Below, in pieces: positions 17,503 to 25,774 of a stretch of 64,000 nucleotides of DNA. Numbering within the stretch: the stretch's first letter is position 1; every line of letters starts with the position of its first letter. The notes under the pieces were generated by a model. The model was given only the letters and a program-made list of their open reading frames with translations. It ran no database searches and was not told the origin of the DNA. The stretch is from Geminocystis sp. M7585_C2015_104 (GTDB lineage Bacteria; Cyanobacteriota; Cyanobacteriia; Cyanobacteriales; Cyanobacteriaceae). The stretch spans positions 22,190 to 86,189 of the forward strand of contig DVEF01000065.1 in the NCBI GenBank assembly GCA_015295805.1. Reading direction: 5' to 3'. The position numbers and the translations under genes were made by a program.

Positions 17503-19200
17503 ATGTCCACGGAAAAAATATACGGCAGTCTTCAGGGATTAAAACCAAGTGAAATAAAACAGCTACAGAGATTATACCATCAGAGAATTAGAAGTGACCG
17601 TCTAACCACTGTAGAATTAGCAGAAAGAGTTGCCGCTATTAGTGCCCAACTAAACAAGGCTGTTAGTGTATATCTTAACCGCCGTGGCCAAGTGGTAAGG
17701 GTGGGGGTGGGCAACCTTTACCAGACAAAAATCCCCCCCTCCCAATTGCCTCGTTATAGTGGCTTGAGACTATCTGGCATCCGCTGCCTCACCACCTCCC
17801 TCTCCCCCTCCCCGCCGTCAGAAGCCTGTCTGACAGCCATGGTGCTGCAAAGACTAGACGCCCTAGTCTATCTAAATATAACTGATAAAGGGACTTTCCG
17901 CAAGGATGGCAGTCCCACCGGTTTTGTGTCTACTGTGTATCTAGCCCATCTTTTACCCCCTTTTGCCTCCGCCAACGGCAACCAGGGATACTGGCAAATA
18001 TCTCCACCTTTGTCTCTAGATGCCGTTGCCAGCGAAGATTTCCTAGATTTGGTGGGCAACTTGGAGTCTGAATTTGAGCGAGAATACACTTCCCAAGAGA
18101 CTTCCCCTGAACAGGAAAGGGTACTACTTGTTGGAGTACATACTAGCGACATTAGTGAACAACAATTTCAGTACAACATGCTGGAATTGGCGCGACTGGT
18201 AGATACTGCGGGGGGGAAGGTAGTAGCCCAAATCACCCAGAAACGCCCCAAACCCGACAGTCAGACTGTGGTTGGCGCGGGGAAGGTGGCAGAGATTGCC
18301 CTTAAAGTCCAAAGCCTTGGTGTTAACCTTGTAGTATTTGATAGGGAACTATCCCCCTCCCAAGTGCGCACCTTGGAAGATGAATTTGGTGTTCGGGTTG
18401 TCGATCGCACAGAAGTAATATTGGATATATTTGCTCAAAGGGCTCAGTCTAAAGCAGGAAAGCTACAGGTGGAGTTGGCTCAACTGGAATACATGTTACC
18501 GAGACTTACAGGAAAGGGACAGGCTATGTCTCGTTTGGGTGGTGGTATTGGCACCAGAGGTCCAGGGGAAACTAAACTAGAAATGGAAAAACGGGCAATC
18601 CAAAAGAGAATAGCCAGACTACAACAAGAAGTCAACGAACTACAAAGCCATCGCGCACGTCTCAGACAACAGAGACAGGCTAAGAATATGCCTTGTGTAG
18701 CCATTGTCGGGTATACCAACGCCGGCAAGTCTACTCTTATTAACAGTCTTACCAATGCCAATGTTTACACTGCAGACCAACTTTTTGCTACCTTAGATCC
18801 CACTACCAGAAGACTCTCCTTAATGGACCATAAAACAGGCAAATCCGGTACAATCGTCATCACAGACACAGTGGGCTTCATTCACGAATTGCCCCCGGAA
18901 TTAGTGGACTCCTTCCGTGCTACCCTGGAAGAGGTAATAGAGGCGGATGCCCTTTTACATGTTGTCGACTTATCTCACCCAGCCTGGGAAAGTCATATCC
19001 AGTCTGTGAGGGATATTCTCAGAGATATGCCCCTTGCGCCCACCTTGGAAATTCTTGCCTTCAATAAAATCGACATTGCCGACAGTCAGCATCTAAATAC
19101 TGCCAGGGAAAAATACCCCAATGCCCTTTTTATCTCCGCCGAAAAACGCCTGGGGTTGGAAACACTACGTCATCGTCTATTGTACACTCTTGTCCCCTAG
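17503..19200 (+). CDS. hflX: GTPase HflX
   Basis: A 565-residue ribosome-associated GTPase. It has the long N-terminal extension (about 190 residues) usual in cyanobacterial HflX, then the HflX domain (LLVGVHTS..., ELARLVDTAGG, VVGAGKVAEI), the GTRGPGETKLE motif (about 350), a coiled-coil stretch rich in Gln/Arg, and a G domain with VGYTNAGKSTL (about 402-412), DTVGFIHELP and FNKID. The family splits stalled ribosomes under stress. It stands alone; a 0.75 kb regulatory region follows. Confidence 0.95.
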   Translation: MSTEKIYGSLQGLKPSEIKQLQRLYHQRIRSDRLTTVELAERVAAISAQLNKAVSVYLNRRGQVVRVGVGNLYQTKIPPSQLPRYSGLRLSGIRCLTTSLSPSPPSEACLTAMVLQRLDALVYLNITDKGTFRKDGSPTGFVSTVYLAHLLPPFASANGNQGYWQISPPLSLDAVASEDFLDLVGNLESEFEREYTSQETSPEQERVLLVGVHTSDISEQQFQYNMLELARLVDTAGGKVVAQITQKRPKPDSQTVVGAGKVAEIALKVQSLGVNLVVFDRELSPSQVRTLEDEFGVRVVDRTEVILDIFAQRAQSKAGKLQVELAQLEYMLPRLTGKGQAMSRLGGGIGTRGPGETKLEMEKRAIQKRIARLQQEVNELQSHRARLRQQRQAKNMPCVAIVGYTNAGKSTLINSLTNANVYTADQLFATLDPTTRRLSLMDHKTGKSGTIVITDTVGFIHELPPELVDSFRATLEEVIEADALLHVVDLSHPAWESHIQSVRDILRDMPLAPTLEILAFNKIDIADSQHLNTAREKYPNALFISAEKRLGLETLRHRLLYTLVP

Positions 19201-19286
19201 AAATTTATATTCCTAAACCTATACCGGTTGGATGGGATAGGGTGGGTATTTATCATTATGAGACTTTCCCCCCTTGATGGCATAAT

Positions 19287-19299
19287 AATGATAATCATT
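19287..19299. promoter_or_regulatory. Fur-box-like palindrome
   Basis: AATGATAATCATT, a perfect 13-base palindrome around a central base, identical in sequence to the site at 19461 and to the core of the Fur consensus. Confidence 0.6.
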
Positions 19300-19460
19300 T
19301 AATATTTGGTGGGAGATGTACTAGGAATTCAGAAGACTATTGCAAGCAGGGAAAAAGGGGGTTTGCAAAGGGGAAGAGTGAGAAAGCTAGGGGGGTGGAC
19401 TAAAATAGCCACTGTGGATGTTTCATGATTTATCCAGCACGGCAGCCAAAAATTAATAAT

Positions 19461-19473
19461 AATGATAATCATT
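19461..19473. promoter_or_regulatory. Fur-box-like palindrome
   Basis: Second exact AATGATAATCATT, preceded by AATAAT. It is 174 bases from the first copy and about 145 bases before the sRNA promoter. Confidence 0.6.
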
Positions 19474-19604
19474 TTACTATTAGCTAGGCAACTACCCTTC
19501 TATCTACCAACCACAATCATCCCCCGTTACTACCAGTCATCACCCCAGTGGCCGGCATTGTGTATCGTATTTTATACCAAAGGACATGGCTAGGAAGCAG
19601 TCAG

Positions 19605-19638
19605 TTGGCAGGAGCGCATATGAATAATTATCATTATC
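19605..19638 (+). promoter_or_regulatory. Fur-controlled promoter of the putative sRNA
   Basis: TTGGCA (19605-19610), an 18-base spacer and TATCAT (19629-19634) form a sigma70-type promoter. A Fur-box-like sequence GAATAATTATCATTATC (19622-19638) overlaps the -10 box, the position expected for iron-dependent repression. Confidence 0.6.
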
Positions 19639-19640
19639 CA

Positions 19641-19700
19641 TCTTCCTCCTGGAGATTTTCCCTTTACATCTCTTAATAAACACCCCCTAGGCGGGGTTTT
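19641..19700 (+). ncRNA. isaR1: Putative iron-stress small RNA, IsaR1-like
   Basis: A compact transcription unit of about 60 bases: a Fur-box promoter immediately upstream, a start near 19641, a pyrimidine-rich 5' part (TTCCTCCTGGAGATTTTCCC, 19643-19662) and a terminator hairpin ending in TTTT. IsaR1 of cyanobacteria is a short, Fur-repressed RNA of about this size with a C/U-rich seed; it silences photosynthesis-related mRNAs during iron starvation. I assign it from size, promoter type and structure; the exact family sequence was recalled, not compared. Confidence 0.55.
19682..19700 (+). terminator. Terminator of the putative sRNA
   Basis: ACCCC (19682-19686) pairs with GGGGT (19693-19697) over a six-base loop, followed by TTT. 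Confidence 0.65.
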
Positions 19701-19945
19701 AGTGTTAGGATGGGGGGTGGTAGGTAGAGAGACTACCGTGGTTGTGTCTCGCCTTTTCATTAATGAGAATATATTTGAATAATCCGATGAGGGGTGAGAG
19801 TTTTTTTTTGGGGTTTAAGAGGGTTAATTGTGCTAAAAAGTAGCAATAGAATGGGGGAAAGAATGAGGGGGAGGGAACCATAAATAGGGAGAGAGTGGGA
19901 AGATTTATTTTTCTAGCAATGACCCTCTCGGGTTAATATTACTTA

Positions 19946-21058
19946 ATGGTGGTCGTCAAGATACTTTACATTCCCATTTCACTAATGATAGCTAACCCGA
20001 GCCATAGCAATGAGATTTATCACCTGCTTGCCTTCCTAGTGTCGATGAATGTAGTTTTATGGGCAACACCAGTAGTTAAGGCAATAGGGTTAAAGAGTGG
20101 ATACGTAGACAAGCCCTCTGAACGTAAAATTCATAACAAGCCCGTTGTGAGAATTGGTGGGATTGCCATTTTTGTGGGCACAACGGCAGGATTATTAGTG
20201 GTGTGGTGGTTGGGGGGTTTTGGAGTTTTGCCACCGGCTAAAGATGCAGAGATATGGGGAGTTACCATTGGTGCTGTTTTATTCTTTATAATTGGTTTAG
20301 CGGACGACTTATTTAGTCTTTCCCCTCAGTTTCGTTTAATTTTACAGTCTGTTATTGCCGGGTTTGCCTGGTATAAGGGGGTGAGAATCGAATTCTTTAC
20401 CATTCCCTTTGGTGAATTAGTCCATATTGACATGTGGTGGCTAAGTTTGCCCATTACAGTTATCTGGTTAGTAGGGATGGTAAATGCCATTAACTGGATT
20501 GACGGGTTAGACGGATTGGCGGCGGGGGTATGCGGCATTGCGGCGGTGGTGATGTTAATCGTCAGTCTGTTTATGAATCAACCGGCTGCAGCGTTGTTGG
20601 CGGCGGCTTTGGCGGGTGGTGCGTTAGGATTCTTACGTTACAACTTCAACCCGGCGGAAATATTCATGGGGGATGGTGGGGCTTATTTTATGGGATTCAT
20701 GTTAGCCGGAGTGGCAGTCATTGGCATTGCTAAAACTGCTGCAGTTACTGCCGTATTCTTGCCCTTTCTCATTCTAGCAGTGCCCATAGTAGACATGGCC
20801 TGGGTAATTTTCTCCCGCATTTGCCAAGGTAAATCCCCTTTTTTACCCGACAAGCGCCACATTCACCATCGTTTGCTACAAGCAGGCGTCTCCCAACGTC
20901 TTACCGCCATCTATATCTACTCTTTAACCCTTTGGCTGGGAAGTATCGCCCTAGCTTTTGCTGGTTTTCCTAGTGGGGGCGTATATACTCTTGCCTCAAC
21001 CCTCTTACTGGCTTATACCACTTGGCACGTCTGGCGCAATCGTCGTATTCCCTCGTAA
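19946..21058 (+). CDS. Undecaprenyl-phosphate sugar-1-phosphate transferase (WecA/TagO type)
   Basis: A 370-residue polytopic membrane enzyme of glycosyltransferase family 4 (MraY/WecA superfamily), with about ten to eleven spans. Motifs: DKPSERKIHNKPVVRIGG (about 53-70), GLADDLFSLSP (about 116-126), the catalytic NAINWIDGLDGLAAG (about 180-194), GDGGAYFMGF and the HIHHRLLQAG motif of the polyprenyl-phosphate GlcNAc-1-P transferase branch. It loads GlcNAc-1-P or a related sugar on undecaprenyl phosphate to start cell-wall or surface glycan synthesis. An internal ATG at 19985 is an alternative start. The upstream region carries Fur boxes, but the sRNA terminator lies between. Confidence 0.9.
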   Translation: MVVVKILYIPISLMIANPSHSNEIYHLLAFLVSMNVVLWATPVVKAIGLKSGYVDKPSERKIHNKPVVRIGGIAIFVGTTAGLLVVWWLGGFGVLPPAKDAEIWGVTIGAVLFFIIGLADDLFSLSPQFRLILQSVIAGFAWYKGVRIEFFTIPFGELVHIDMWWLSLPITVIWLVGMVNAINWIDGLDGLAAGVCGIAAVVMLIVSLFMNQPAAALLAAALAGGALGFLRYNFNPAEIFMGDGGAYFMGFMLAGVAVIGIAKTAAVTAVFLPFLILAVPIVDMAWVIFSRICQGKSPFLPDKRHIHHRLLQAGVSQRLTAIYIYSLTLWLGSIALAFAGFPSGGVYTLASTLLLAYTTWHVWRNRRIPS

Positions 21059-21470
21059 GGGTTTGTCCTCATAAACCCCCATGCCCCTGTAACCCAATCC
21101 TAGCCCATTATACCTAATGGAGTAACCCTTAGGATTACAACGTTACACTTTTTTGCCTTTTTTCCCGTGGCTACCTAGATATATTACTAGGAAGGCCAGT
21201 GGGAGATTGGCGAGAAAGGATTTAAGACAATAAAACTACCTCTGTATTACTACCCCAACCAGCTACTACAGTTGGCCTTGTCATGCTTGGTCTTGGGTAT
21301 TTGTGCCTAGATGACCCGTTCCCCAACCCACTACCCAGGAGTAGCCGGGGCCACTTACAAAACGAGGAGACGCTCCTTGGAGAGAAGAAAAGCCGAAGTG
21401 GGCGGGCAGACTTTAGGAGTAGTGGGGATGGACATGATGAGCACCCCACCCGCCACCCCTACACGTGGAA
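21059..21470. other. Intergenic region, no gene seen
   Basis: About 410 bases between the WecA-type gene and tRNA-Trp. The short overlapping frames on both strands have no recognisable product. secE and nusG, often found downstream of tRNA-Trp in cyanobacteria, are not here. Confidence 0.55.
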
Positions 21471-21542
21471 CACGCCCTGGAGGATTTGAACCCCCGCCAT
21501 TCGGTTTTGGAGACCGACGTTCTACCACTGAACTAAGGGCGT
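21471..21542 (-). tRNA. tRNA-Trp (anticodon CCA)
   Basis: A 72-base cloverleaf on the minus strand: acceptor ACGCCCT/AGGGCGT, D-arm with AGTTCAGTGGTAGAAC, anticodon stem TCGGT/ACCGA with loop CTCCAAA (anticodon CCA), T-arm with GGTTCAAATCC, discriminator G. Confidence 0.97.
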
Positions 21543-21586
21543 ATATGTTATCTTAAAGGAGCTAGACTGCAGCAGCTGTCCTCTCC

Positions 21587-21616
21587 ATTATACCCAGACT
21601 GTTGAATTGTTGTCAA
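21587..21616 (-). promoter_or_regulatory. Consensus promoter of tRNA-Trp
   Basis: Reading the minus strand, TTGACA (21616-21611) and TATAAT (21592-21587), both perfect, are separated by 18 bases. This separates tRNA transcription from the upstream rplS gene. Confidence 0.85.
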
Positions 21617-21667
21617 GGACGGGGCTGAGGAGAGGGAGAGTGGGGAGGGGTGGTTTCCAGACTATAA

Positions 21668-22066
21668 CTAGGATGCCGCCGTAGTTTCTTCCGGGGTGGC
21701 ACGTTCCTGACGCTGTTTTACCTTTGTAGCTTTACCCACTCTATGTCTGAGATAATAGAGTTTGGCACGACGGACCTTGCCACGACGAAGTACCTCTATG
21801 CTGGCAACGATGGGAGAGTGTACTAGGAATACTCTTTCTACCCCCACTCCCTGGAAAATGCGTCTAACAGTAATGGTTTTGTTTATCCCGCCGTGGCGCA
21901 TGGCTATGACTGTGCCTTCAAAGGGTTGTATCCTCTCTTTGCCGCCTTCCTGAATTCTAACGCCCACCCTCACGGTGTCGCCGACATGGATTTCTGGTAT
22001 TTTATCCGCCGGCTTCATGTATTCCGCCTCTATGGACTTGATAATCTCACTGGGGTTAATAGACAT
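21668..22066 (-). CDS. rplS: 50S ribosomal protein L19
   Basis: A 132-residue protein with the L19 core: [28 protein letters not shown], the signature [24 protein letters not shown] and the basic end [19 protein letters not shown]19 sits at the 30S-50S interface. The C-terminal tail ends TTAAS-like ([10 protein letters not shown]). It lies just upstream of tRNA-Trp on the same strand, an arrangement common in cyanobacteria. Confidence 0.97.
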   Translation of the reverse strand: MSINPSEIIKSIEAEYMKPADKIPEIHVGDTVRVGVRIQEGGKERIQPFEGTVIAMRHGGINKTITVRRIFQGVGVERVFLVHSPIVASIEVLRRGKVRRAKLYYLRHRVGKATKVKQRQERATPEETTAAS

Positions 22067-22187
22067 GGGGCTAGACTGCTAAAAAACTGACAATTGACCA
22101 TAATAACCCTTTTGTGTGACTGTTGTCAATCCGTTATGACCTTATTTAAGATAGAATCTTGATTGGACAATTATCAGAGCAATAAGG

Positions 22188-23039
22188 GTGTTATCTGGCC
22201 GTAGGATCATAGGGGTTTTGTTGTTCCTGGGGATTTTTTCCCTCACCTTTGAGGTAAAAGGGCAGGCTTTATTGCCCTTTATCCCCCCCCTCAGTGGCGA
22301 GCAGTTGGACAACTACAGCGTTAGGCTGATGCAGGATGCCATTCAACTGCTGCGTATTCAAGAGGTGGATTTAGCCCTCTCCCGCGCTAAGTTGGCTGTA
22401 CAACTGTCCCCCCGTCGCTATGAGACTTGGTATATTCTGGGCACTGCCCAATCCCAGAAGGGAAATCATAAAGAGGCCCTGGGGGCTTTTCTAGAGGCCA
22501 AAAAAATTGCCCCCGACAATGCTGAGGTCCTATTTGCCCTGGGAAATTCTTACTTTCAAACGGGAGAATACCAGGCGGCAGTAAAGGAGTTGGAAGCCGG
22601 CTTGAAAATCAACAGCCAGTCTCCCCAAGCCTATTTCGACTTGGGCAATGCCTATTTCAAGTTAAACCAGTATGACAAGGCCGTCGACGCCTATCAACGG
22701 GTTTTAAAACTGGAGGCTAGTTTTTGGCCCGCCATCAATAATATTGGACTGGTGGAGTACGAGCAGGGTAAAATCAAACAGGCTATGGAGTCTTGGCGTA
22801 AGGCTATTGCCATAGACGAACAACAGGCCGAGCCCCTCTTAGCTTTGGCAGTAGCCCTTTATACTCAAGGTCAAACACAAGAGGCTATCCAATTGGGGAA
22901 AAAGGCTCTACAATTAGATCCCAACTATGGCAACATCCACCATCTCATTTTGAATCTGTGGGGAGAAAAACTCATTGCAGACACCCGCAAATTCTTTCAG
23001 AATCGCGCCATTGCCGTCTTCTTGCCCAAGGCTGACTGA
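22188..23039 (+). CDS. TPR-repeat protein with N-terminal signal/anchor
   Basis: A 283-residue protein from a GTG at 22188. Residues 5-25 form a hydrophobic signal or anchor (IIGVLLFLGIFSLTFEVKGQA). About six tetratricopeptide repeats follow from residue 50 on: AWYILGTAQ-like WYILGTAQSQKGNHKEALGA, VLFALGNSYFQTGEYQAAVKEL, AYFDLGNAYFKLNQYDKAVDAY and others. Such proteins scaffold photosystem assembly in cyanobacteria (Ycf3/Ycf37-like), but that role is inference. It is divergent from rplS. Confidence 0.85.
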   Translation: MLSGRRIIGVLLFLGIFSLTFEVKGQALLPFIPPLSGEQLDNYSVRLMQDAIQLLRIQEVDLALSRAKLAVQLSPRRYETWYILGTAQSQKGNHKEALGAFLEAKKIAPDNAEVLFALGNSYFQTGEYQAAVKELEAGLKINSQSPQAYFDLGNAYFKLNQYDKAVDAYQRVLKLEASFWPAINNIGLVEYEQGKIKQAMESWRKAIAIDEQQAEPLLALAVALYTQGQTQEAIQLGKKALQLDPNYGNIHHLILNLWGEKLIADTRKFFQNRAIAVFLPKAD

Positions 23040-23167
23040 CTGCCGTGGGTTTTACTGAGAGGCACATTAAAAAACTTAAATTTTTTTTCAGACTCTAGCC
23101 AGTAATGATTTTTTGGGTTACCCTCTATAATTAGAAAACACTAAGGGGATGATAAGGTTTTCTTATT

Positions 23168-23308
23168 ATGTCCGATTTAAATCGTGGCATCATGAAGTTT
23201 GACGGGGCGGATAAGCCGCTAGTGGTGGCCGTCTCCGCCGTCCTCATTTTGGGAAGTATCGCCGCCTTGATTATCTGGGCCTTGAATGTGGCCTATACCA
23301 TAGACTAA
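23168..23308 (+). CDS. Small single-helix membrane protein (possibly Psb35-related)
   Basis: A 46-residue protein: MSDLNRGIMKFDGADKPLVV, then a membrane helix (VSAVLILGSIAALIIWALNVAY) and TID. It is too short for default gene finders. AAGGGGATGATAAGG upstream supplies a Shine-Dalgarno-like sequence. Its stop overlaps the stop of cpcS by 4 bases (convergent). The layout resembles the small cyanobacterial thylakoid proteins annotated as photosystem II Psb35-related; I cannot confirm that name from sequence alone. Confidence 0.75.
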   Translation: MSDLNRGIMKFDGADKPLVVAVSAVLILGSIAALIIWALNVAYTID

Positions 23309-23925
23309 TTGCTTCCAGGGGAGACAGTTGACAGTTGACCCGTTGAGGCAGGTATGTACTGGGACACCATAGCCTTCAGCTGTGCCTCCGGGACACAGCG
23401 TCTTTCGGAACAGTAGGTCATCAGGTTAACCCCATTCATCATCTTAACAGTGCTCACCCGCACCCGGAAGTCGTCAGTGACAAACCAACACCTTTCGATG
23501 CCCTGGTTTTTCTCATACTCGGTGACGATGGTTAAAACCCCATCAGGGGCGAAACTGTACTGACACACGACGGGTATACCCTCCACATACCCCCTGTTGC
23601 GCAGGAAACGCCCTCTAGTTTTGTCGTCCTTGTCTGGAATGTCCACCAGAATCGCCGCCCACTTGGAGTCGGGGTTTAACTCGTCTAGATTGTCTTGCCA
23701 TAGAAAGGTAGCACCACCTACAGCCAAGTCCGGATCTACATTTTGAGCTTTACATACTTCTATGATTCGTGGGTCATCCTTGTCTAGCACCTGGATGATT
23801 ATATTAGAATCCCCCGACTGTTCCACCCCAGAGGTGTCAAAATGATGAACAGTACGTTTGGAATACCAGACTCCCTCACTCTTACGGAAGAAGTCCATCA
23901 TTGTCATCGGTGGTTTTACATCCAT
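23305..23925 (-). CDS. cpcS: Phycobilin lyase, CpcS/CpeS family
   Basis: A 206-residue lipocalin-fold chromophore lyase. The family start is clear: MMDFFRKSEGVWYSKRTVHHFD (in two parts, about 9-30), then FLWQDNLDE, RGRFLRNRGY, CQYSFAPDGVLTIVTEY, IERCWFVTDDFRVRVS and YCSERR. The family attaches phycocyanobilin to Cys82/84 of phycobiliprotein beta and alpha subunits, working with CpcU in some species. Whether this copy is CpcS-I or CpcU cannot be decided here. Confidence 0.9.
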   Translation of the reverse strand: MDVKPPMTMMDFFRKSEGVWYSKRTVHHFDTSGVEQSGDSNIIIQVLDKDDPRIIEVCKAQNVDPDLAVGGATFLWQDNLDELNPDSKWAAILVDIPDKDDKTRGRFLRNRGYVEGIPVVCQYSFAPDGVLTIVTEYEKNQGIERCWFVTDDFRVRVSTVKMMNGVNLMTYCSERRCVPEAQLKAMVSQYIPASTGQLSTVSPGSN

Positions 23926-24055
23926 ATTCCGACCTGCAAGGTAAACTGTTAAGAAAATTAAACAGGGGTTTTAACAATAGTACCAGGGAATTTATGATAA
24001 AGGTTTAAGGCATACGGCTCCGGGCACGATAAGAGCAATTCTAACATAATCGGAT

Positions 24056-24868
24056 ATGATATTGGCTCCTGTTTATTCCTTAGAAAAAGTCCTGGAAATA
24101 CTCAACAATAGTAGGGACTTGGCTGGGACAAATCTGCAAAATTTGGACCTGTCGGGGATGGATTTACAAGGGGTGAATTTTACTGGCGCTAATCTGATTG
24201 GCATAAATTTTGAGAGGGCCAATTTGAGGGGGGCAGTGTTGGACAACAGTGATTTGCGGCGTGCCTGCCTTAAGAAGGCCAACCTAGAGGGTGCTAGTCT
24301 AAAAAACTGTCTTTTACAAAGGGCTCGTCTGGAGGGATGTAATCTTACAGGAGTAGATCTCAGTGGTGCTAAACTAGACTTGGCCTACTACTCGGCCGAT
24401 ACGAAATGGGATAGTGGTTTTGATTACAAAAAGTCAGGGGCAGTGGGGCCAGGGGCATCCCTCAGTGGTGCTTTCCTTAACACCGCCTACCTAAGAGGAG
24501 TCGATCTGACTGGGGCTAACCTAAGAGGCGCCTACCTCAGTGGTGCAGATTTAACGGGCGCTAATCTCACTAAAGCCGCACTCAGTGGTGCTAATCTCAA
24601 ATATGCCTTTCTCACTGGTGCCAATCTCCAAGAGGCAATTTTTATAGGTGCAGAGTTAGAGGGTGCGGATTTACGGGCCACTAACCTAAGAGGCGCCAAT
24701 TTCGACAATATCAGGAGTATTGCCGGCGCCGACTTTTCCTACGCCTACGGTATGACTGAAAGACTCCGTAGTATTATTTGCAGTTTTCCCCCCCAAGAGT
24801 TGAATCGTTGGAATACGTACACCCGCAATAATACAAGAGATAGTTTGAACACCTGTTATTACATATAA
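24056..24868 (+). CDS. Pentapeptide-repeat protein
   Basis: A 270-residue protein with tandem A(D/N)LXX repeats from about residue 25 to 225 (LSGMDLQGVNFTGANLIGIN, ANLRGAYLSGADLTGANLTK and so on), which fold into a right-handed quadrilateral beta helix. A non-repeat loop (about 107-135) interrupts the array. No membrane span or signal peptide. Only 3 bases separate it from the HEAT-repeat gene, so they are cotranscribed. Function unknown. Confidence 0.88.
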   Translation: MILAPVYSLEKVLEILNNSRDLAGTNLQNLDLSGMDLQGVNFTGANLIGINFERANLRGAVLDNSDLRRACLKKANLEGASLKNCLLQRARLEGCNLTGVDLSGAKLDLAYYSADTKWDSGFDYKKSGAVGPGASLSGAFLNTAYLRGVDLTGANLRGAYLSGADLTGANLTKAALSGANLKYAFLTGANLQEAIFIGAELEGADLRATNLRGANFDNIRSIAGADFSYAYGMTERLRSIICSFPPQELNRWNTYTRNNTRDSLNTCYYI

Positions 24869-24871
24869 ACT

Positions 24872-25774
24872 ATGAACCAGACAGAAATTAGATACAAGGC
24901 CAATTCCCTCAGTGTTACCCCCGAGGAGGCAGATTGTCTTCTGGAAAGGGTAAACAATTCCCTGTCTAGCAACAGTTTTGACCCTAATGACCACCAGACA
25001 ATAGCTTTGATGGTGGAGGCTTTGGGAGATGAGCGGGGGATGATGCGGCTTAAATTTGCCCAAAGACTGGCCATGGTTGGTAAGCCGGCAGTTCCCTTTT
25101 TGTTGGAAGCCCTCTCTAATCATCCCAATCCCGTGGTAAGACGTGCCGCCGCCAAAACTCTTACTTTGATCGCACCCCCCGAAGCTGTGCCCCAATTGAT
25201 ACACTCCCTACTACACGATGAAGACACTGTGGTAAAGGGCTCATGTGTGGGGGCGTTAGCGGAGATTGGGGAGGAGTCAGTGCCGGAATTGTTAAGGATT
25301 ATTGCCACGGAAAGAGATGAAACCATAAAAGGACATGCTGCCTGGGCGTTGGCCTTTATTGGCAGTCGGGCCAAAAACTACCTATACCAGGCCATGGCAT
25401 CTGATTCTGTGGACGTCCGTTGTGCTGTGGTGGGGGTTTTAGGTAGTTTGGTACAGGAAAATGAGGACGAGGAAGCTCTACAACTTCTTTTCACCTCCCT
25501 TCATGATCCCTCCCCCGTGATTCGTTGTGAGGCCGCCGCCATTTTAGGCAAAATCCATCATCCCCAAGTGGCGTCCCATTTAATCCCCTGTCTGGGAGAC
25601 CAAGAAGCGGAAGTGCGTAAGGCCATTGCCCTAGCCCTGATGAAGGTGGGAGATCCCTCCACCATTCCTCTTTTACAACAAGCATTGGAACGGGAGACGG
25701 ACAAGAGTCTTAAACCCATTTTCCAACTCGCCCTCAATCAACTACAACGTAACTGGGCGAAAGACAGCGGCTAG
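24872..25774 (+). CDS. HEAT-repeat protein (phycobilisome lyase-like, NblB/CpcE superfamily)
   Basis: A 300-residue all-helical protein with about six to seven HEAT/PBS-lyase repeats from residue 60 on: NPVVRRAAAKTLTLI, DTVVKGSCVGALAEI, DETIKGHAAWALAFIG, SVDVRCAVVGVLGSL, SPVIRCEAAAILGKI and AEVRKAIALALMKVG. The N-terminus (IRYKANSLSVTPEEADCLLERVN) is typical of cyanobacterial members. Relatives act in bilin attachment (CpcE/F) or phycobilisome degradation (NblB); others act on iron or other proteins. Which applies here is open. It follows the pentapeptide gene directly. Confidence 0.85.
   Translation: MNQTEIRYKANSLSVTPEEADCLLERVNNSLSSNSFDPNDHQTIALMVEALGDERGMMRLKFAQRLAMVGKPAVPFLLEALSNHPNPVVRRAAAKTLTLIAPPEAVPQLIHSLLHDEDTVVKGSCVGALAEIGEESVPELLRIIATERDETIKGHAAWALAFIGSRAKNYLYQAMASDSVDVRCAVVGVLGSLVQENEDEEALQLLFTSLHDPSPVIRCEAAAILGKIHHPQVASHLIPCLGDQEAEVRKAIALALMKVGDPSTIPLLQQALERETDKSLKPIFQLALNQLQRNWAKDSG

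Larger units (their letters stand above)
19201..19945. other. Intergenic region with three Fur-box-like sites and a probable sRNA
   Basis: 745 bases between hflX and the WecA-like gene with no protein-coding frame. It holds palindromes at 19287, 19461 and 19622 and a promoter-sRNA-terminator unit at 19605-19700 (listed separately). A further weaker match, TTATCATTATG, is near 19250. Confidence 0.6.

Noticed and set aside
21283..21556. Two plus-strand ORFs over the tRNA-Trp gene
   Set aside because: They run through the tRNA on the opposite strand and contain no protein pattern.
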